32,265 nucleotides of DNA from positions 9,725 to 41,989 of the forward strand of contig DIDT01000059.1 in NCBI GenBank assembly GCA_002418285.1, in the 5' to 3' direction. The stretch is from Phycisphaerales bacterium UBA5793 (GTDB lineage Bacteria; Planctomycetota; Phycisphaerae; Phycisphaerales; UBA5793). Positions 1 through 8,126 of this stretch are shown here, one piece after another (position 1 is the stretch's first letter; each line of letters opens with the position of its first letter). The translations under genes were made by a program, and so were the position numbers. A model generated the notes under the pieces. That model did not search any database. It saw nothing but the letters and a program-made list of their open reading frames with translations, and was not told the DNA's origin.

Positions 1-45
1 GCATGCGTCGCCGCTAAACGTGCTGAGCCACAAGCGTGGTTGATG

Positions 46-534
46 TCAAATTCGCTTTCGCGTCATCGCTCGCTGCATGTCGCGCTGGGCGTCGCGTTTC
101 TTGACATCTTCGCGTTTGTCGGACTGGCCCTTGCCGGTGGCGAGGCCGATGAGGACTTTGGCGTAGCCGTCTTTGAAATACATTTTGAGCGGCACCATCG
201 TCGTGCCCTTGACGCGCGTCTCGGCGGCGAGCTTGCGGATCTCGCGCTTGTGGGCGAGGAGTTTGCGCACCTGGGCGGGTGCGTGGCGGTTAACGCTGCC
301 GCGCGACGGGGCGTAGTCGGAGATATGCACGCTGAAGAGGAAGAGTTCGCCGGTGCGTTCGTCGACGCGCGCGAAGCCTTCGCCGAGCGACACCTGGCCG
401 GCGCGCACAGCTTTCACCTCGCTGCCGCAGAGCACGATGCCACACTCAAGCGTGTCGAGGATGTGGTACTCGTGCCGCGCCTTGCGATTGTTGATCTCGG
501 GCGTCGAGGTTGGTTTCTTCTTGGTTTTGGCCAT
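46..534 (-). CDS. smpB: SsrA-binding protein SmpB
   Basis: SmpB binds tmRNA (SsrA) and brings it to stalled ribosomes for trans-translation, which tags the unfinished peptide and frees the ribosome. The 162-residue product has the usual family length. It shows the family order: a lysine-rich start, NNRKARHEYHILDTLECGI near residues 16-34, GSEVKAVRAGQVSL near residues 38-51, and the ISDYAP / NRHAPAQVRKLL segment. It ends in the basic tail (KKRDAQRDMQRAMTRKR) that enters the decoding centre. It is the last gene of a minus-strand run and lies 17 bp after gcvT. The ssrA gene itself is not visible in the window. Identification is secure. Confidence 0.96.
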   Translation of the reverse strand: MAKTKKKPTSTPEINNRKARHEYHILDTLECGIVLCGSEVKAVRAGQVSLGEGFARVDERTGELFLFSVHISDYAPSRGSVNRHAPAQVRKLLAHKREIRKLAAETRVKGTTMVPLKMYFKDGYAKVLIGLATGKGQSDKREDVKKRDAQRDMQRAMTRKRI

Positions 535-551
535 CGATGAAATCCGGTCGA

Positions 552-1664
552 TTACTTCTTCGGCCGCTTGTAGAACGGGATCTTGGTGACGGTGGCGTCG
601 ACGGTGGCGCGACCGAGATCGACCTGCACGACCGTGTCGAGTTCGCTCAACTCAGCCGGCACGTAGCCCATGGCGATAGGACGCTGGAGCGTCGGGCTCA
701 TGCACCCGCTGGTGACGCGGCCAACCGGTTTGTCGTTGTGCATGATGGCCATGCCCTGGCGCGCGGTGCGCTTGCCGTCGAGGAAGAGGCCGACGAGTTT
801 GTTTTTGGGGCCGGGGTGAGCGATCTCCTTGAGCGCTTTCTGGCCGATGAAGACCTCGCCGCCTTCGAGTTCGTCTTTGTCGATGTTGATGCCGAAGTTG
901 AGGCCGGCCGAGATCGGATCGGTGTCTTCATCCATCTCGTGGCCGTAGAGCGGCATGCCGGCCTCCATGCGCAGCGTGTCGCGCGCGCCCAGGCCGATGG
1001 GTTTGACGATGTCTTTTGCCGAGCCTGATTTCTCAAGCATCATGCCCACGGCCTTGCTTGCCATGCCGGCGGGGAGGATGACCTCGATGCCGTCTTCGCC
1101 GGTGTATCCGGTGCGGCTGATGGTCATCTTGAAGACGAGCAGACTCTTGACGCAGAAGCGGTAGTTCTTGAGCGCGGGGATCTCGCTGCTGAAATCGGAA
1201 ACGAGCGGGATGACCTTCGGTCCCTGCAGCGCGAGCATGGCGGTCTTTTCGGTGCGGTCGTCGATGTCGAGGCGCAGGTCGCCGCGCACGACGTTGAAGT
1301 GCTGCAAGAGTTTGGTGCGGTTGGACGCGTTGACGACGAGCATGAAGTCGTCTTCGCCGTAGCGGTAGATCAGCACATCGTCCTTGACGCCGCCGTGCTC
1401 GTTGCACACGAGGCTGTAGCGGGCCTGTCCTTCGACCATGTCGTAGACGCGACGGGTGCAGAGGCGTTCGAGGAAGACGCGGGCGTCGGGTCCCTTGAAG
1501 TGGACGCGACCCATGTGGGAGACGTCGAACATGCCGGCGGCTGTGCGCACCTGGTTGTGCTCCTCGATGATCGAGGTGTACATGATGGGCATTTCCCAGC
1601 CGGCGAACTCGACGAGTTTGGCGCCACGGTCAACGTGAAACTGATAGAAGGGTGTGCGCAGCAC
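552..1664 (-). CDS. gcvT: Glycine cleavage system T protein (aminomethyltransferase)
   Basis: GcvT transfers the methylene carbon from the aminomethyl group on lipoyl H-protein to tetrahydrofolate and releases ammonia. The 370-residue protein starts in the family manner (RTPFYQFHVDRGAKLVEFAG). It carries FDVSHMGRV near residues 46-54 and the conserved acidic pair in GGVKDDVLIY (D95/D96), where the family's catalytic aspartate lies. Further on are SRTGYTGEDGIE and the C-terminal GYVP / PFYKRP segment. The start is a GTG at 1664 with AAGGA about 9 bases upstream. No gcvH or gcvP lies nearby, so the cleavage complex genes are dispersed, and the context here is RNA-related rather than metabolic. 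Confidence 0.95.
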   Translation of the reverse strand: MLRTPFYQFHVDRGAKLVEFAGWEMPIMYTSIIEEHNQVRTAAGMFDVSHMGRVHFKGPDARVFLERLCTRRVYDMVEGQARYSLVCNEHGGVKDDVLIYRYGEDDFMLVVNASNRTKLLQHFNVVRGDLRLDIDDRTEKTAMLALQGPKVIPLVSDFSSEIPALKNYRFCVKSLLVFKMTISRTGYTGEDGIEVILPAGMASKAVGMMLEKSGSAKDIVKPIGLGARDTLRMEAGMPLYGHEMDEDTDPISAGLNFGINIDKDELEGGEVFIGQKALKEIAHPGPKNKLVGLFLDGKRTARQGMAIMHNDKPVGRVTSGCMSPTLQRPIAMGYVPAELSELDTVVQVDLGRATVDATVTKIPFYKRPKK

Positions 1665-1751
1665 GGGCGGAGTCCTTGAGAGAGGTGCAAAGGGGTGATT
1701 CTATCACGTCGACGCGGTGAACAGGCGTCAGGCGAAGACCCCACCGGGCCG

Positions 1752-3029
1752 TCACGATCCCCACGGGTGGTCGCGCTGAGGGGACTTCATGACTTCGTCG
1801 AGGACGGTGGTGGCGAAGCCGCCGCGAGGAAGTTCGAAATCGACGCGGATGTAGGGGCCGTGGTCATCGCTGCCGGCAGAGACTTCGCAGGCGCGCACGG
1901 CGAGTCGCAGCGAGCGCCGCGTGCCGCGCACGTCGACGGCGGACTCGTCGAAGTGGTCGAGGCTGATGCCTGTGGCGTGCAGCGCGGCGAGTTCGGCATC
2001 ATCGACCGCGCCTTCCGCGCGGCGCATTTCGCTGCCCCACAGCGGACCGGTGGCGGAAAGTTCGAGATTGGCAAAGCGCTCGATCACCGACTCATCAACG
2101 AGTTCGTCGGGTCCGATGCGAAAGAGGTTGTGGCTGTCATCGGTGCGGCCGACGATGTCGCCTTCGATGAGTTGCTCGAAGCGGCCGGAGTCGATGCGCT
2201 GAGCGAGGAGGCCGTTGAAGATCGCCGATTGGAACGCGGTGATGAAGAAGCGCAGCGACGCTTCGTTTACGTCGTGGATCGCCTGCTGCGGCGTGCGGCC
2301 GGCGGCGAGCGACGCCAGCACGCGCGTCTCCGTCGAGCCCGACGAGGGCCAGGTCTTCACGGCCGTGTCGAAGTCACCCGCGGCGTAGGCGGCGCGCGAT
2401 TCGGCGGCGTGGTCGCCGGCGAAGGCCGTGGGCCCGAGCATCAGATCACACACACGCTGCCAGTCGCGCATGAGGTAGAGCCGGCCGATCTCGTGGTTGG
2501 TCTGGTGATAGCCGAATCGCTGTTCGCCGATGAAGTTGGGCACGCCGCTGCGCTCGAGTCGCGTGAGGATGCGGCCGACGCGCGTCACGTCGGTGATGTT
2601 CACCTCGCGGATGCGGATGGAGAATCGGTTGCCGCGCAGGTGGCCGACGCGCAACTTATTGCGATGGCGCTCAGACCAGAGGATGCGCACGCCGCTGACG
2701 TTGATCTCTTCGGCGATGCGGTGCGGATCACCCTCGGGCAGATGGATGGAGAGCAGTTGGCGCGTGACGGCCACTTTGTCTTTCATCCCGGCGTAGCCGA
2801 TGGCGCCGACGTTGACGCGCAGGCTGCGAGCGATGTCGCGGATGACGTTGAGCGTGGGTCGCTCGATCTTTTCGATGAAGAGGTAGACGTGCTCGCCGCT
2901 GCCGCAGGGTTCGTAGAGGGGGATTTCTTCGACGAGGAAATCTTCAGGGCGGACCTTGAGATGGCCGCCGATGCCGGGCTCGTCGGTCGTCAGGAAGCGG
3001 CGTGGGATCCCGACGAACGTGTCATTCAC
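1752..3029 (-). CDS. truD: tRNA pseudouridine(13) synthase TruD
   Basis: TruD converts U13 of certain tRNAs to pseudouridine. The 425-residue protein has the family signature IGYAGMKDKVAVTRQ with the catalytic aspartate at D84. NFIGEQRFGYHQTNHEIGR lies near residue 160 and the C-terminal RGTRRSLRL segment is present. The middle of the protein (roughly residues 180-340) is the variable TRUD insertion domain. The ATG at 3029 overlaps the stop of the upstream nuclease gene by 4 bp, so the two are probably translationally coupled. A gap of 87 bp separates it from gcvT. Identification rests on the catalytic motif and overall order and is secure. Confidence 0.94.
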   Translation of the reverse strand: MNDTFVGIPRRFLTTDEPGIGGHLKVRPEDFLVEEIPLYEPCGSGEHVYLFIEKIERPTLNVIRDIARSLRVNVGAIGYAGMKDKVAVTRQLLSIHLPEGDPHRIAEEINVSGVRILWSERHRNKLRVGHLRGNRFSIRIREVNITDVTRVGRILTRLERSGVPNFIGEQRFGYHQTNHEIGRLYLMRDWQRVCDLMLGPTAFAGDHAAESRAAYAAGDFDTAVKTWPSSGSTETRVLASLAAGRTPQQAIHDVNEASLRFFITAFQSAIFNGLLAQRIDSGRFEQLIEGDIVGRTDDSHNLFRIGPDELVDESVIERFANLELSATGPLWGSEMRRAEGAVDDAELAALHATGISLDHFDESAVDVRGTRRSLRLAVRACEVSAGSDDHGPYIRVDFELPRGGFATTVLDEVMKSPQRDHPWGS

Positions 3030-3433
3030 GTCGGCTCCTCGCTGCCCGCCTGTTCGAGGACCTTTTCCTCGACGAAGATGGGCACGTTGGTGGCGGCGCC
3101 CAGGGCGATGGCATCGCTGGGTCGGCTGTCGATCTCGATCTCCTGGCCGTCTCGCTTGACGATGAGTTTGGCGAAGAAGGTGTTATCGCTCAGATCGTGG
3201 ATCACGATGTGCTCGAGTGTGCCGCCCAGGGCTTCGATGGTGGAGGCCAGCAGGTCGTGGGTTTGCGGACGTGGCGGCTCCAAACCTTTAAGACGGCGTT
3301 CGATGGCCTGGGCTTCAGGCAGACCGATGGCGATGGGGAAACTGCGCTCCCCATCGACCTCCTGCAGTTCGATGAACTGGAGGTCTTTAAGTTCTCGGAT
3401 GAAGATGCGGCTGAGTTCCATCCGCACGGTCAT
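3026..3433 (-). CDS. Bifunctional nuclease family protein (DUF151)
   Basis: This 135-residue protein belongs to the DNase/RNase (DUF151) family; a plant homologue is reported to cut both DNA and RNA, and the bacterial role is poorly defined. Visible family features are FPIAIGLPEAQAIERRL, RPQTHDLL, FFAKLIV and the closing IDSRPSDAIALGAATNVPIFV. The frame stays open upstream to 3571. The ATG at 3433 is preferred because GGAG lies about 8 bases upstream and the residues before it are arginine/proline-rich and unlike the family. It is first in the run with truD, gcvT and smpB. Confidence 0.88.
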   Translation of the reverse strand: MTVRMELSRIFIRELKDLQFIELQEVDGERSFPIAIGLPEAQAIERRLKGLEPPRPQTHDLLASTIEALGGTLEHIVIHDLSDNTFFAKLIVKRDGQEIEIDSRPSDAIALGAATNVPIFVEEKVLEQAGSEEPT

Positions 3434-3798
3434 GATGCGTCTCCACCGGTTGGGCCAGCGATTGCGGGCGATCCGGAGGATGATACGCGGCCGATTCGCC
3501 GGGCAGGGTGGGGTTTTGGCACCGTGCAGCAGCGCCGGGCCGGTGCCGTGCGGCCGATAAGCGGGTGTCAAATCAGAAAGCTCAGCGGCGGTTCACTTGT
3601 TCATGCCCACAACTCCCAGACTCTACAAGACACGGAAGCGGCGTGGGTGGGCGCATTTCCTGCCGTCCGCTCTCGATTATTTCTCAAATGCGGTCGATGC
3701 GCTATGGCGAGGGTGCAGCGCTGCTGCGGGAGGTTGTCTCCCCGGGTGGAATGGGCCGCGGGCCCGGGCGTCTGCATCCGTTGGATGGGAGGTTCATC
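3434..3798. other. Divergent intergenic region
   Basis: This 365-bp stretch separates the minus-strand nuclease gene from the plus-strand MshEN gene and should hold both start regions. A TTGACA lies on the minus strand at 3566-3571 but has no acceptable -10 hexamer 16-18 bases downstream. No convincing plus-strand promoter was seen. Short open frames here are arginine/proline-rich and look non-coding. Confidence 0.5.
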
Positions 3799-4272
3799 AT
3801 GCTTCGTCTTGGCGAATTGCTGGTACAACTTGGCCACCTGACGGAAGAGCAGGTCGAGGAGATCCTCGAAGCCCAGCGCGAGGGTGGCCGGCCGTTCGGC
3901 TATCTCGCCGAGAAGCTCTTTGGCCTCGGCGTCCACGAGATCGAAGGCGCGTGGGCCCGGCAGTACGAGATGATGACGGGCACAGTGGACCTGAAGAAGG
4001 AACGCATCGATCGTGAGGTGATCGAGCTGGTCAGCCGGCGCCAGGCGTGGCAGTTCGGCCTCATGCCGCTGCGCCGGCACGGCAGCGAACTGATCATGGG
4101 CACCACGGTCGAGCACCTGCCGCGCGCCGTGCGGTTTGTGACGTGGCACATCGATGAGCCGGTGTCGTTTGTCATTGCCACACCGCAGAGCGTCGAATCG
4201 CTGCTCAAGGTCCATTACGACCTGCCGGGGATGAGTCTGGGCAGCGGCCGGGCGATGGGGCTCGCGGGGTAG
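3799..4272 (+). CDS. Stand-alone MshEN (GspE/PilB N-terminal) domain protein, candidate c-di-GMP receptor
   Basis: The 157-residue protein consists only of the domain normally found at the N terminus of GspE/PilB/MshE ATPases. Residues 3-26 (RLGELLVQLGHLTEEQVEEI and on to Q26) and 32-58 match the paired RLGxxL..G.L...L...Q motifs that bind c-di-GMP in MshE. The C-terminal part (VDLKKERID, MPLRRHGSELIMG, SVESLLKVHYDL) matches the second MshEN subdomain. No Walker motifs follow. The frame is open from 3508, but the ATG at 3799 has GGGAGG 6 bases upstream and begins exactly at the domain. It is probably a cytoplasmic signal receptor or adaptor; its partner is unknown. The secretion ATPase gene lies about 6.6 kb downstream. 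Confidence 0.8.
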   Translation: MLRLGELLVQLGHLTEEQVEEILEAQREGGRPFGYLAEKLFGLGVHEIEGAWARQYEMMTGTVDLKKERIDREVIELVSRRQAWQFGLMPLRRHGSELIMGTTVEHLPRAVRFVTWHIDEPVSFVIATPQSVESLLKVHYDLPGMSLGSGRAMGLAG

Positions 4273-4407
4273 GCGTGCGTGGGTGATGGACTGTGAGCGC
4301 GAAGCGGACGCGCGAGCGCCTGCTGTGCGAGCGATGAAAAACCAGGCGTGCCGAATGTGCCCACGGGGACGGATCCGACAAGTTTTCGATAACATAGGAA
4401 AAATACC

Positions 4408-4436
4408 TTGACATGACCCCTGATTCAGGGCATGCT
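4408..4436 (+). promoter_or_regulatory. Putative promoter of the first FG-GAP gene
   Basis: A consensus -35 TTGACA (4408-4413) is followed after 17 bases by CATGCT (4431-4436), a poor -10 that matches only half of the consensus. It lies about 55 bases before the gene start. The local sequence is richer in A and T than its surroundings. A weak -10 combined with a palindrome in the spacer would suit an activated or repressed promoter. Confidence 0.4.
4418..4430. promoter_or_regulatory. Perfect palindrome in promoter spacer (possible operator)
   Basis: CCCTGATTCAGGG reads as 6 bp arms around a single T. It fills most of the spacer between the candidate -35 and -10 elements. A dimeric regulator binding here would act directly on RNA polymerase. 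No regulator gene lies next to it. Confidence 0.4.
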
Positions 4437-4489
4437 GTGGTGTGTATTTATTCAGGTCGCCCCGTAACCGCTTCATTGGAAGGATGGCC

Positions 4490-6251
4490 ATGAAGGGAAC
4501 GAACATTCGCCGCTCGCTGCTCAATTCGACTTCGATTACAATCGTCACAGCGCTGATTTGCGGGGGGGGGTAATACTCTGTGCATTGCCCAGACGACCGT
4601 AACGACGCCGGATGTGCTCGGGCCGAATCTCGGCAGCGGGTATGGCCCACAATTCGGGCAGGCTCTGGCAGCCGGTGATTTCGACGGTGATGCGAAACGT
4701 GAAGTCGCCGTCTCGACGTGGGAGATGATGGATCCTGAGAACTTTCCGAGCAACGACGGTGTCGGGCATGTTTATGTGTACGAATACGACACCACTTGGA
4801 GTGGGCCGACGGAGGTTCCGAATCCCGATGCTACTCCGCTCGATTGTGTCTTCTTTGGCTACGCGATGACCGCCGGTGACGTTGATGGGGATGGCGATGA
4901 CGAGTTGGTCATCTCCGCGCCGGGAGGAGAGGGCGCCGGCGCCCTCGAGAATGGCGCGGTCTACATCTATGACTGGGACAGTCAAACGAGCGCCTTTGTG
5001 CTCGCCTACAAGTTCCGCAGCGATCCGTACTATGGCGGGCAGCAAGGCGACAACTTCGGCTGGTCCATGGCGCTGGGTGACTTCAATGGCGATGAAGAAC
5101 TCGATCTTCTCGTCGGTGCCCGATACTGGAGCGAATGCGAAGACTGCGTCTTTGACGCCAACGGCTTTGCGTTCGAAGACTGGACCGGCGCGGCGTACAT
5201 CTTCGATCATGACAATTGGGTTGGCGCGGGCAGTGGCTGGAACGACGTTGAGGATGCCGACCTCGTTATCCGTGGCGAAGCGAGCTGGAGCCCAGATCTC
5301 AATCCGAACGGCGAGCAGACGCGCGGCTACTTCGGCGCCCGCGTCGCATGTGTTGGTGATGTGAACGCTGACGGCAATGACGATTTCATCGTTGCGGCCA
5401 CACGACGAACGCCGGACAACTTTGCGACCTGCACAACCAGCTTTGATTACTACGATGAGAATCAGCAGTATGAGGGGCATGCGGAACTGGACAACGACTG
5501 CCGCGTTGGAAAGGTCTACCTGTTCGCGGGTGGCGCGCAATGGGCCGCCGTGGATCAGGAAGCCGCTTCTTACGCAAAAGTGATCTTCGAAGGCGAGGAC
5601 GCCGGCGACAAATTCGGCCAGGGACTGGCTTCGCAGGGCGATCTCAACGGAGACGATGTGAACGACATCGTGATCTCCAGCAACCTTCATTCGGAAACGG
5701 CTCAGAACGCCGTTGGTCGCGTCTACGTCTTCCTGCTGCCGGACTACTCAAGCGGCTGGCCGAGTGCGAACGACAAGGTGTGGTCGGCGTCTCTCGCCAA
5801 CATCATCATTGATGGTCCGACGGGCGACAATACTGTCGCCTTCGGCTACGCCATGGCGTGCAATGGGAATACGGACAAAACTGACTCTTGTGCGGACCTG
5901 ATTGTCGGCGCGCCTGGTGGCAAGAGTTGTGTGGGCAGTATTAATGCGTCCCTTGTAGAGAATCGAGGCTTCGCCTATCTGTACGAGGTATCAGGCTCAA
6001 CTACACCCGGTCCCGATGGCAGCCATTGGTCGTGGGCAGCGGTCGGCGACAGCGCAGGGTATTACCGTTTGGAATGCCACAATGACTACGCTAAGAAGAA
6101 TCCATCGCTCGGCAGGTCCATTGTTTTTCTTCACGACATCGGTGGTAACAACGATGACTTCATCATCGGATGTCCCGGCTGGGATACCACGGATGTTCCT
6201 GGCGGAGCAGACCCGGATGATCGAGGCGGTGTCTACTTCAGAGATTTTTGA
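4490..6251 (+). CDS. Secreted seven-repeat FG-GAP beta-propeller protein, frame broken at a G9 run
   Basis: The continuous frame 4614-6251 (GTG start, 545 codons) encodes seven FG-GAP/integrin-alpha-type repeats. Calcium-loop motifs are clear: DFDGDAKRE, DVDGDGDDE, DFNGDEELD, DVNADGNDD and DLNGDDVND, each followed by a hydrophobic strand and a G.VY/AYIF strand. It has no signal peptide of its own. A second frame starts at ATG 4490 with GGAAGG 6 bases upstream. It encodes a typical n-region (KGTNIRR) and hydrophobic core, then stops at 4571-4573 just after nine G. Removing one G joins the frames and completes the signal peptide with a plausible LCIAQ|TT cleavage site. The protein is therefore either switched off in this copy, made by frameshifting, or affected by a sequencing error. 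Its role is unknown; FG-GAP propellers usually bind ligands or adhere. Confidence 0.75.
4562..4570 (+). repeat. G9 homopolymer at the signal-peptide frame break
   Basis: Nine consecutive G directly precede the premature TAA. With eight G (or eleven) the signal peptide and propeller would be in one frame. Runs of this length slip readily in replication and are also prone to miscounting in sequencing. Confidence 0.9.
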
Positions 6252-6323
6252 TTTCATCATCCGCCGAAGCTATTTGCTTTGATCGAGCCCGTGACGATGG
6301 CTTGATAGCAAGACGAGAGTGTG

Positions 6324-8039
6324 ATGCGCATGCGTTTGCGATTCGTTACAGCATTGGGAAGTACCGCGATGGCGTTGCTGATCGACTTCAGTGCGGTTGC
6401 ACAGCTGCCTTGTCCTCCAGCTCAGATTCAGCGTCTAATGCCCCTTTGTGGCGACTCGATCTTCTTTCAAGATGTGAGCATCTCAGACAATCAGATGATT
6501 GTCGGGCGGTACAACGCGATCGGCGGACGTGTCGAGGCGTACCGTTTCGACGACCATGTATTGAATTGGAGCTTGCGGCAAGTTCTCGAACCGCCAGATC
6601 TTCAGCCGCAGGACTCGTTCGGCCAGTGCGTAGAACTTGGTCGAAGTGCGGGCGTCGGTCAATTACTGCTGGTTACAGGAAGTCCGAACCGCGACACGGT
6701 GGAAACCAGATCCGGCACGACATCTGTGTTCAATCTGGATCCGGGCGGATCGTGGCTCCTCGATTCGGAACTCGCTCCGAATGCTCCCATCGCATTCGAG
6801 TCGTTCGGGAGGAGCGCGACTTGGCTCCCCGCTGGAAACCGAACCCTCCTTGTCATTGGCGCTCCCGGTTCTGAAGGGCATGCCCTCCCGGGTCACGCAT
6901 ACGTCTTCGAGCGGGACGAAAACGGCGTCTGGCAGCAAGGGAGCCAACTGGTTGCTCCCGATGGTGGACAGCCCGACGGCGCGTTCGCGTTGTCAACAGA
7001 CGCTGCCCAGGGTGAAGGCGTTTCCGTGCTGGCGGTCGGTGAGCCTGTGTTTTGTTGTGTCCGTGACGTCGCGCCCGGCACGGTCTGGTTCTACCGATTT
7101 GAGTCGGCGACGAACGAATGGATTCTTGAATCGGAATTTCAAGCCCCTGATCCGTATGCGCAGGATTTCTTCGGGTGGTCCGTTTCGGTTGGTGCCACAT
7201 CCAACGAACCGGGGATCACTCACCGCGCGGTTGTCGGTCGCCCAAATGATGGCGGCTTCGGTAATCCTGAAGGTCCTGGTGCCGCGTTTGTGTATGTGCG
7301 GGAAATCTCAGGAACGTGGCGACTGGAGCAGCGCATCGATCCGCCCTATCAGAATCTGCAATCACAACAGTTCGGACTTTCCGTTGACCTCGAACACGAC
7401 GGAGCCTCAAGATTCATCGTCGGTGGACCAAACGACAGCACATTTGGTCGATATGCCGGGTCCGCATTCGTCTTCGAGCGCGATGAACAAGCGATGTGGC
7501 GTGCAATTCAGCGGCTCGATGGCCAGGATGAAGACGCCGCCGACGCACTCGGCTGGGGCGTGGCTCTCGGCAATGCGACTTCAGACGCAGTCGCGGTCGT
7601 CGGCGCCAACGGCACGCAATGCCCCGGGAGCAGTCAGGAAGATTCTGTCGGCGCTGTGTACTCCTTCGACCTCGACCCGGGCAATGGCGGCGACTGTCCG
7701 GCTCCGGTGATCACATTGCAGAAGGTGCCGGACTGTTCGAGCGGGCCGGGCGGAGAGATCGAAGTGCGCTGGTTCCAGGCGACGCCGGACCAGCGGGCGC
7801 GCATCGCGCTGCTCTACGCCAAGCGCACCGGCAACTTTGTCATCCCCAACGGCAACCCGTGTTCGGGCACATCGCTGCAACTGGGCCAACTCGGCCTGCA
7901 GGTCGCCTATGTCGGCTCGGCGGGCCAGTTCGGCGCCGGCCGCCTCAAGCGCACCGTGCCACGCAGCGTCTGCGGCGGCTACCTCCAACTCGTCGACGTC
8001 ACCCGCTGCGCCACCAGCAACATTGTGCGGATTGAGTAG
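6324..8039 (+). CDS. Secreted FG-GAP-like beta-propeller protein with a shared C-terminal domain
   Basis: About 571 residues. Starts at GTG 6321, ATG 6324 and ATG 6330 are possible; 6324 has GAGAG 5 bases upstream. The signal peptide ends near VAQ|LPC. Residues about 30-455 form seven degenerate repeats (FGQCVEL, FGRSATW, FALSTDA, FGWSVSV, FGLSVDL, LGWGVAL and an N-terminal one). Each closes with a VIGAPG / VVGRPN-like turn and an AFVFERD-like strand, without the calcium loops of its upstream neighbour. The last ~100 residues (7731-8036) form a cysteine-containing domain that is also present in the protein encoded at 28069-28902. That part looks more GC-rich than the propeller. It lies 72 bp after the first FG-GAP gene with no terminator between them, so co-transcription is likely. 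Confidence 0.8.
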   Translation: MRMRLRFVTALGSTAMALLIDFSAVAQLPCPPAQIQRLMPLCGDSIFFQDVSISDNQMIVGRYNAIGGRVEAYRFDDHVLNWSLRQVLEPPDLQPQDSFGQCVELGRSAGVGQLLLVTGSPNRDTVETRSGTTSVFNLDPGGSWLLDSELAPNAPIAFESFGRSATWLPAGNRTLLVIGAPGSEGHALPGHAYVFERDENGVWQQGSQLVAPDGGQPDGAFALSTDAAQGEGVSVLAVGEPVFCCVRDVAPGTVWFYRFESATNEWILESEFQAPDPYAQDFFGWSVSVGATSNEPGITHRAVVGRPNDGGFGNPEGPGAAFVYVREISGTWRLEQRIDPPYQNLQSQQFGLSVDLEHDGASRFIVGGPNDSTFGRYAGSAFVFERDEQAMWRAIQRLDGQDEDAADALGWGVALGNATSDAVAVVGANGTQCPGSSQEDSVGAVYSFDLDPGNGGDCPAPVITLQKVPDCSSGPGGEIEVRWFQATPDQRARIALLYAKRTGNFVIPNGNPCSGTSLQLGQLGLQVAYVGSAGQFGAGRLKRTVPRSVCGGYLQLVDVTRCATSNIVRIE

Positions 8040-8126
8040 GCGTAGACTGCGCGGGTCACTCATTCTCCTCCAGAATCTGTGCCGCAGCGGGGATTGCCAG
8101 CCGTGAGGTGAAGCGGTGTGGCCTTG

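Noticed and set aside
1..45. tmRNA gene next to smpB
   Set aside because: Only 45 bases are available downstream of smpB and no tmRNA-like tRNA end is visible.
1695..3560. Long open frame (621 codons) on the plus strand
   Set aside because: It is antisense to truD and the nuclease gene; the translation is rich in Asp/Ala/Gly/Arg with no family pattern, a usual by-product of high-GC coding DNA.
4490..4614. Programmed ribosomal frameshift site
   Set aside because: A run of G before a stop could allow slippage, but no stimulatory hairpin or upstream anti-SD-like element is evident; slippage during replication or a sequencing error is simpler.
4545..5690. Open frame of 381 codons on the minus strand
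   Set aside because: It lies opposite the FG-GAP repeats, has no ribosome-binding site and no recognisable domain.
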